From positions 24,182,081-24,246,080 of the forward strand of contig NC_044919.1 in assembly GCF_003576645.1 (NCBI RefSeq): 64,000 bases of DNA. Reading direction: 5' to 3'. This DNA is from Ipomoea triloba. Its lineage: Eukaryota > Streptophyta > Magnoliopsida > Solanales > Convolvulaceae. Of the stretch, positions 57,551-64,000 are shown piece by piece. The stretch's first letter is position 1. The number at the start of each line of letters is the position of its first letter. The notes under the pieces are model-generated. The model was not told the DNA's origin and made no database searches. It was given only the letters and a program-made list of their open reading frames with translations. The translations under genes and the position numbers were made by a program.

Positions 57551-57552
<2 letters not shown>
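57200..57552. mobile_element. Inverted-repeat MITE between two long (AT)n arrays
   Basis: TIRs of about 40 bp share GTGGCCGTGCTCTTAGGTGT (57209 and, complemented, near 57540). The inside repeats CACACCACTCAATGTTA and TGGTGTATATTTG motifs. (AT)n arrays of about 100 bp (57088-57193, with an N at 57136) and 50 bp (57555-57605) flank it, so insertion into a pre-existing microsatellite is likely. Confidence 0.75.
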
Positions 57553-57605
<53 letters not shown>

Positions 57606-57612
<7 letters not shown>

Positions 57613-58394
57613 ATGTCTATAAGTACATAAAGTCATTACTTTATTAATGCTTATGTACATTAAATTTTATTTTTATGAACATATAAATATAAAATGAATA
57701 TTATAAACCTATTATAGAGTGAATGCAAATGCATATAATGTACATTTAGTTTAATGTATATGTACAATTGTACATTAAGATTTAGATTTACGGACATATA
57801 TAGAACAAATATTATTAATATAGTATATGGTGAATGCTATCAAACGTAATGCGTCTGTAGTATATTGTTTAGTATTTGAACCTTATGAACCTAATATCGA
57901 GTGAATGAAAATACATATGATGTATGTTTAGTTTAGTATTTATGTATATTAAAGTTTAGGTTTATGAGCTAGCAGATACATTTAAAATATTAAAAAAAAA
58001 TTATTATACGTGTTATTTAAAAAATTTCAATTAGAGCTTTTCTAATGATATATTTTTATACATTAATTTTATTCGTATAAAATAAAAAAGAGAAAAATAA
58101 ATTTAAGTTGAAAATATGAATTTAGGGAGAAAAGTTAAGAATTATTTAATATATTTTGATTGCGTCTTGAGTTTATATTGATATATGGACTAATATAAGT
58201 TTATGTCTCTCCTACATGTACAGATAATATAATTGGATTATCAAATTAAAGAAAATTGCAATTAAATTATTAAAATATAAAACATCACGTAATTGTTTGA
58301 AAAAATCCAGCAATTCTATTTCACTATATTTCTTATTGGGCCGTTAAGTCACCGTAATTTACTCTTACACTATCTTGTCGTTTGACTGGAATGT
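57606..58394. other. AT-rich intergenic DNA, no gene seen
   Basis: It contains diverged TGTACATTTAGTTTAATGTA-type direct repeats (57740, 57925). No supported ORF. Confidence 0.35.
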
Positions 58395-58775
58395 CGCAAA
58401 TTATACTGTGGACCATATTCATGGCTTATACTGCAGTTGTGTTGAACGGATACTGCATTTGTGTTGAAAAGATACTGCAGTTGTGTCGAAAGGAAACTGC
58501 AGTTATGCGGAACAGAGGTCGTTCATCCGTTCAACACAACTACAGTATCCATTCAACACAACTGTAGTATCCGTTCAACACAACTGCAGTATCGGTTTAA
58601 CACAACTATAGTTATAGACGGATGAAACGGCCTCTGTTCCGCGCAACTGCAGTTCCCTTTCAATACAACTGCAGTATCCGTTCAACACAACTGCAGTATC
58701 AGTTCAACACAAATGTAGTATCATCCATGACCCATGGTTCATAATGCATTGTGGACCATGGTCCATAGTATAACG
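58395..58775. mobile_element. Foldback element built of CAACACAACTGCAGTATCCG repeats
   Basis: The left arm has GTTGTGTTGAACGGATACTG units and the right arm has their complements; both arms hold a GAACAGAGG/CCTCTGTTC core (58510 and 58630). The outermost parts contain GTGGACCAT (58410) and GTGGACCATGGTCCATAG (58744). No target duplication established. Confidence 0.65.
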
Positions 58776-58831
58776 ATTGTCGGAATGTGGGGTCATAGGA
58801 GTTCGGGAATTTTGCATTTGTAGGCAAATAT

Positions 58832-59292
58832 ATCTTCTGATTAATGATGACATGGCATTGAGGTGAAAATTGCTTAGTCAGATAAAGTCAAATCCTAATT
58901 ATTAGTAGGAAAACCACCATTAAAAAAAAGAGCTTGACATAGGCTCTCTTCTGATTAATGATGACATGGCATTGAGGTGAAAATTGCTGAGTCAGATAAA
59001 GTCAAATCCTAATTATTAGTAGGAAAACCACCATTAAAAAAAAAGAACTTGACATAGGCTCTCTTCTGATTAATGATGACATGGCATTGAGGTGAAAATT
59101 GCTGAGTCAGATAAAGTCAAATCTTAATTATTAGTAGGAAAACCACCATTAAAAAAAAAGAACTTGACATAGGCTCTCTTCTGATTAATGATGACATGGC
59201 ATTGAAGTGAAAATTGCTGAGTCAGATAAAGTCAAATCCTAATTATTAGTAGGAAAACCACCATTAAAAAAAAAAGAGCTTGACATAGGCTC
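58832..59292 (+). repeat. Four tandem copies of a unit of about 115 bp
   Basis: Units starting TCTTCTGATTAATGATGACA begin at about 58832, 58947, 59062 and 59178. They are nearly identical apart from A-run length. Each contains TTGCTGAGTCAG and ends in a run of A followed by GAGCTTGACATAGGCTC. The block lies about 1.4 kb upstream of the GEM-like gene. No spacer structure, so it is a minisatellite. Confidence 0.93.
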
Positions 59293-59448
59293 CTCTTCGA
59301 CCTCATTGTGATCAATGAAGGAGCTCCTTCAATTCGTCCTGATTCCTCTTCATGAGTTCAAATGAAATGTGTCAATGAAGGGTTAAGCAAATTGCCATGT
59401 AACTGTTTTAACCCATTAATCACTTTGATGACATTATTTTTAAAAGAG

Positions 59449-59827
59449 TTAATATCTAATTTAGTCTTCGACTACAGTTGTTTTTCTCAATTTAGTCTTA
59501 ACAAAATTTTTGTAATAATTAAGTCCTTCACTTTGATGATTTTACTCAATTGAGCCACCTGTTAAGATAACTTGTTAATTTCACATCTATTAATACTTAA
59601 TTTAGTCCTTAACTATAGTAGTTTATCCAAGTTAGTCTTCAACTATAGTTGTTTTACTTAATTTTGTCCTTGACTATAGTGAATTTTTTCTATTTATTCT
59701 TTGATTCTAATAGCCAAAGACTCAATTGAGTAAAACAATCAAAGTCAATGACGTAATTAAGCACAGAAGCCGTTTAACACTAAATCGAGAAAAATCAATA
59801 TAGTTGAGGACTAAATTAGGTATTAAT
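59449..59827. mobile_element. MULE-like inverted-repeat element
   Basis: The left end TTAATATCTAATTTAGTCTT and the right end (complement TTAATACCTAATTTAGTCCT) share about 50 bp. Internal TTTAGTCCTTAACTATAGT-like repeats occur. Flanking ATTTTTAAAAG and ATTTTAAGAAT hint at a decayed duplication only. Confidence 0.6.
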
Positions 59828-60280
59828 TCATTTTAAGAATGTAAAATAGTCTAATTTTGTCTGTTTTAATTCAGTAATTTAATTACATATTTTTGTGTGC
59901 TTATTTAATCATTACTAAAAACAGAGGGAACATCAAGATCCATATTAGTAGGCCAGTTGCTATTTGACTATCACTTCGATTTTTTATTTGTCGGACTATT
60001 TGTAGGTAAAAGGATCATGCCATTCAAACACTAGCATGGCAATTCAATTCTATTACACTAGTATATTCCAACTTTTGGGTGTACAATGGGTCCACTGGCT
60101 CTTATAGATTAGAAGTTGCTTACTTAAAAAAGCAAGAATGCCTCTTCATAAAGTAGAGTTTTTACATCACCAAGTAATCAGCACATGCAAGGATGATCTA
60201 AAAGCAAAAGGGTTCATGCAACTAAAACTTTCGTAAATAATTAGTCTATTAGCCAATTTTAGCTTATTTAATCACTATTA

Positions 60281-60511
60281 GGTGTTTGGTTAATAAGTTT
60301 TTTGTAACTCCAAAATACTAAAATTCAAAATGCTACTCAAAGCAGCCTTTTCAATTAACTTTTTGAGAAAAGAAATTATACCAAACAGCTATCAGCTAAC
60401 AGCTAATTTTATTAAACAACTTTCTACAATCCGCCAATGTTATCAATTAATCATACCTTATAATCCAATCAGCTAACCCAATTAGCCAACAACCATTTAC
60501 CAAACCGGGCC
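60281..60511. mobile_element. Tourist-like MITE in the GEM-like gene promoter
   Basis: GGTGTTTGGTTAATAAG at the left and ATTTACCAAACCGGGCC at the right form short imperfect TIRs of Harbinger type, with many CAGCTAACAGC/AGCCAATT inner repeats. It ends about 145 bp before the ATG. CTACAAATAGTC at 60525 is a possible TATA region just after it. Confidence 0.55.
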
Positions 60512-60656
60512 TACACCTTTCTCCTACAAATAGTCTCAGGAATGGGAGCTGATCATCTATCACACAAAACTTTCATTATATTCATCAATCCATCATCTCT
60601 GCAATCTTCTTCTCCTTCTGTAGGAGGCATTGCAAGAAATTGAAGCAAGCTGGAAG

Positions 60657-62141
60657 ATGAATCCACTGTTAGATGTAAGAATTCCAATCTGCTCTGCAGT
60701 TTCCTCATTTGGGAAGTCACAGAGAAGGCTTCTGGCTTGCCATGGAGCCCAATGCCATGCCCTGGCTTTGTCAAATGAACCTCCAAAGATCAGATTCAGT
60801 AAGTTCTATTCACTCTGAAGAAGAATAAATTAAAGCTGATAAAACCATTAAGACAAGAAGCTAATGAAATGCAAACAAATGCAGGTAGTAGAGCAGATTC
60901 AGTGGCTCACAGGATGAATAAATTTGCACAAGGCATCCGAGAACATGGTAAGTTGGTAACATTTTCTTTTTGGTTGTTCTTATTTATTAGGATAAAGCAC
61001 TTACCACTACGCCAAAAGTTATAGCTAGTACGAAAGATGCAACTTTATTTCCTTATAGATTACCATCACATTTTCGAGAAGCTCTGTGCTGAATTTGGCC
61101 CTTCATTGGCCTCTGCCCAACAATCACCTGGCCACCATAGAATAGGCCGCCACCAATTCCCCCTCTCAGCAATTGTCAGTTTTAATTGCATGTTTGATAC
61201 CAATTTGTTAGGATCAAACCGCTTCAAAAGTTATAGCTAGTAATGAAGGCGCAACTTTATTTTTTTATAAACTGCCATTACATTTTTGAGAGGTTGGGTG
61301 CTGGATTTGGCCCTTCACCCGCCAAACAATCCCCAAGCCACCATAGAATTGGCCGCAACCAATTGCCCAACAATTTCCGCTCCCAGCACCTGTCAGTTTC
61401 AACGGCATGTTTGATACCAATTTGTTAGGATTAAACGCTTACTACTACGCCAAAAGTTATAGGTAGTAGCAAAAACATAATTTTATTTATTTATAGACCG
61501 CCATTGCATTTTCGAGAGATAAGGTGTTGGGCTTGGCCTTTCACCAGCCTCCGCCCAACAATCCCCTAGCCACCAATTACTAGACTTGGCCAACAATTAA
61601 TTACAAACATTTAGAATAACTTTGGGTATATACCCAAGAGGCAAGATTATTCTAATGCTATTTATTTCACTCTGCAGTGAAATTAGGAAACAAGATTACT
61701 GAAACTGTAAAAGGGAAGTTGAGCCTTGGGAAGAAAATTCTCCAAGTAGGTGGGGTTAGCAAAATCTTCAAGTGGAATTTCAATGCTAAGGAAGGTGAAG
61801 AGCTTCTAAAGACTTGTCAGTGCTATCTATCAACAACATCTGGTCCCATTGCAGGCCTTCTCTTTATCTCCACTCACAAGATTGCTTTCTGTAGTGAGAG
61901 ATCCATTAAGCTTTCTTCTTCTTCTTCTTCAAGTGGGAAATCGCTTAGAGTTCGTTACAAGGTCATGATCCCACTTAGAAAGATAAAGATTGCCCACGAG
62001 AGCCGTAATGTGAAGAAACCATCACAGAAGTACATACAAGTAGTTACTGAGGACAAGCATGAGTTCTGGTTCATGGGATTTTTAAATCATCAAAGAACAT
62101 TGAAACATCTTAAGGAGGCAATATATCAGACCCAGTGCTAG
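60657..62141 (+). CDS. GEM-like GRAM-domain protein, three exons
   Basis: Exons 60657-60798, 60885-60947 and 61678-62141; GT-AG introns, phases consistent, 669 nt, 222 residues. It resembles plant GEM-like (GLABRA2 expression modulator-like, ABA/stress-responsive) proteins: a variable N-terminus, RMNKFAQGIREH, KLGNKITETVKGKLSLGKKI near residues 70-90, and a GRAM domain with QCYLSTTSGPIAGLLFIST and KIAFCSERS near 97-175, then KKPSQKYIQVV and HEFWFMGF. GRAM domains bind membrane lipids or protein partners. Start chosen at the first ATG; the frame is open a few codons upstream but without an ATG. Intron 2 (730 bp) is filled with a triplicated repeat. No disabling change seen. Confidence 0.92.
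61011..61590 (+). repeat. Three diverged direct repeats of about 220 bp in GEM-like intron 2
   Basis: Each begins CAAAAGTTATAG(C/G)TAGTA (about 61013, 61226 and 61451), continues with TTTATAGA..GCCAT.ACATTTTCGAGA, and the first two end GATACCAATTTGTTAGGAT. The third is shorter. The units resemble a tandemly amplified non-coding retroelement end (TTTGTTAGGAT at unit joints). Confidence 0.85.
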
Positions 62142-62433
62142 CATGTGTTGTCATATATGACTTCAAACATTGTAAATAATCTTTGATTTGTATTGCATGT
62201 AAATGTGGAATGGAAAATATACATAAGTTTCAAAATCCAATTTGAAAGATTTAAGCCAGATCAATGATGCAGCTTTTAATTGTACAAACGTGTGTGTGAT
62301 GCAAATGAGAACTCAAATAAATTTTTCTGTATGAGTTTGGTATTGATACAAAATTTTAAATATGTTTACTTTGTGTGAGATCGTTAGACGGGTTGTGTCG
62401 GGTCAATATAAAAATTTAATACTTATACTATAA

Positions 62434-63129
62434 TGGCACGTTTGGTTCGCGGAATAGGCATGAAATGGAATAGCATTCCCAGTAATAGGCATACTCCGCT
62501 ATTTGGTAAAACTTTCTATTCCCAAGAACAATGTTCCAAGGGATAAGGGGAATAGAGATTCCTAGGCCCCATAGGTATTAGGCTATTTCTAAGTCCTCGA
62601 GAATAGTTATTTTCAATTTTACCCCTTGGCGCGTTTTGGAGAAATATCTCCCTTTCCCCAAAAGGCTCCTGTATTATTATTTTTTTTTAAAAAAAAACTT
62701 ATAACTAAGAACAATTAAGGATCCTTAAATGAATGAGCTTTTGGCTCTTTAAGACTTCCCATCCTGTTGTTAATTTCAAAAGAGAAGCAACGCTTCTCTT
62801 ATATAGAGGAGCTCAAATGAGCTCATCTTCATAAGTTACCAATGTGGGATCAAAAATTGAAATTTGTATTTAAAGAAATTATTATATATGTAATTTTGTT
62901 TTAATTTGCATTATTATTATTATTATAATTATAATTATAATTTTTATTTTATTATTACATAATAATAATATTAATATTAATATTAATAATAACATGAATG
63001 TCCTTATTATTATTATTTTTATTTTATTATTACATAATAATAATATTAATATTAATATTAATATTAATATTAATAATAACATGAATGTCCTTATTATTAT
63101 TACTATTATTATTGTTATTGTTGTTGTTG

Positions 63130-63178
<49 letters not shown>

Positions 63179-63200
63179 ATATTTTATACGGGTATTTATG

Positions 63201-63246
<46 letters not shown>

Positions 63247-63452
63247 TTTGTACAAGGACATTTATGTCTTTTAAATATATATTTCATTTCTATTCCTTTA
63301 ACCAACCAAACGCTGGAATACAATTCCCAAGTCTATTCCTTCCGCGAACCAAACACTGGAATACAATTCATATTCTATTTCTTACGTATTCCATTTCTTA
63401 TGAAATAGTATTCCTATTCCCTTCAAATTCATTCCGTGAACCAAACGTGCTG
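62434..63452. mobile_element. Harbinger-like MITE enlarged by (ATT)n microsatellites
   Basis: Inner TIR GCACGTTTGGTTCGCGGAAT at the left pairs with ATTCCGTGAACCAAACGTGC at the right; TAA flanks at 62431-62433 and 63453-63455 fit a Harbinger TSD, although the two outermost bases do not pair. The centre (62908-63244) is a run of ATT, ATTAAT and GTT repeats, including a doubled segment with CATGAATGTCCTTATTATTA (62993, 63080). The Ile- and Asn-rich ORFs there are repeat artefacts. Confidence 0.75.
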
Positions 63453-63455
63453 TAA

Positions 63456-64000
63456 TACTTTTTTTAATCTCATGACCTCCATATGGGAAAGTCACTACAT
63501 ATATACCATATGAGCACAATGTGCTTGGCACTTATACTGTAATACTAATTAGGAATAAAGTGTCTCTTACTTATACGAGAAAACATAATACTTTTGAGGA
63601 CTAACATTTTGAGTTAAAAGTATTACATTTTTCAGCAAAAGTATTACATTTTCCCTTATAAATAATGCTGGCAAGTGTTTGCTACTGTTAGGAACATTTT
63701 GTATTTAGATTTCGATGATACCAAATGATTAGAAATTTCAGTCCCCAACTTATGTTTATTTTTTAGACTTAGAGTTATTCTGCTCAAACTTCGAATCGTC
63801 TGAATAGTAACACGAGAAGTCATATTTCAGATAGTCAAACAATTCGAATGATAACTCGATATGTTACGTTTCAATTAGTCTTAGCAATAGATTTGAATAG
63901 TAACTCGAATGAGCTCAAGAAAAAGATTTGAAGACTTGAAAATTTGAAGAGTAGAAGACTACAAGACCGAAAGGTCAAAAGGTGGAAGGATCTACCTTTC
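63456..64000. other. Terminal intergenic stretch, no gene seen
   Basis: AAAAGTATTACATTTT-type repeats at 63610-63655 resemble DNA on both sides of the Pack-MULE (14120-14200, 16100-16160). Nothing else recognisable up to the window end. Confidence 0.4.

Noticed and set aside
58832..59292. Regular repeats that could suggest a CRISPR array
   Set aside because: Units are contiguous with no unique spacers, and the context is a plant nuclear genome; it is a minisatellite.
62882..63455. Poly-Ile and poly-Asn ORFs on both strands
   Set aside because: Translation of ATT/GTT microsatellites inside a MITE.

Overview
The window reads as nuclear DNA of a flowering plant: two intron-rich plant genes (cytosolic methionyl-tRNA synthetase and a GEM-like GRAM-domain gene) sit in a bed of plant LTR retrotransposons, MULE, hAT, PIF/Harbinger and Helitron sequence, AT-rich introns and (AT)n/(ATT)n microsatellites. 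Species cannot be proved from here; a Convolvulaceae (Ipomoea-like) source is only a guess from the style of the repeats.

Layout. 1-12150: 3' part of a Ty3/gypsy Athila-type element: pol (broken by one amber stop), two tandem, mutually homologous post-pol ORFs each with its own GGACGC/GCGTCC-rich leader, TTTAAA box and GT-AG intron, a long 3' noncoding part with polypurine-like motifs and a minisatellite, then the 3' LTR. 12170-13240: foldback/minisatellite DNA. 14214-16090: a Pack-MULE with an exact 10-bp target duplication that carries fragments of a proteasome alpha-7 gene (intronless) and of a SAUR gene. 16262-17160: antisense Helitron relic. 17254-20937: an LTR-like unit (TG..CA, 5-bp target duplication TGTAT) that contains a 1440-bp, nearly identical copy of the first four exons of the downstream MetRS gene. 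20938-24050: eroded copia DNA. 24058-26118: a hAT deletion derivative with an exact 8-bp target duplication just upstream of MetRS.

26308-38472: the MetRS gene, 17 exons, 2466 nt of coding sequence with all splice phases consistent, but with an exact 42-bp in-frame tandem duplication in exon 6. Its introns hold a TRIM-like element, an antisense copia relic with a nested MITE, and another small inverted-repeat element. 38979-53956: a head-to-tail array of five PIF/Harbinger-like units (A-E) joined by TIR-TAT-TIR junctions, with a young copia element (40060-44537) inserted in unit A; the copia ORF is one continuous frame interrupted only by five TAG codons. 53957-60300: captured NPH3 fragment, CACTA-like terminus, several MULE-like inverted-repeat elements, foldback and a 115-bp minisatellite. 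60657-62141: a complete three-exon GEM-like gene with a triplicated repeat in intron 2. 62434-63452: a Harbinger-like MITE enlarged by ATT microsatellites.

Only two loci look like potentially working host genes. Everything else is mobile or derived from it. No rRNA, tRNA or CRISPR locus was seen.
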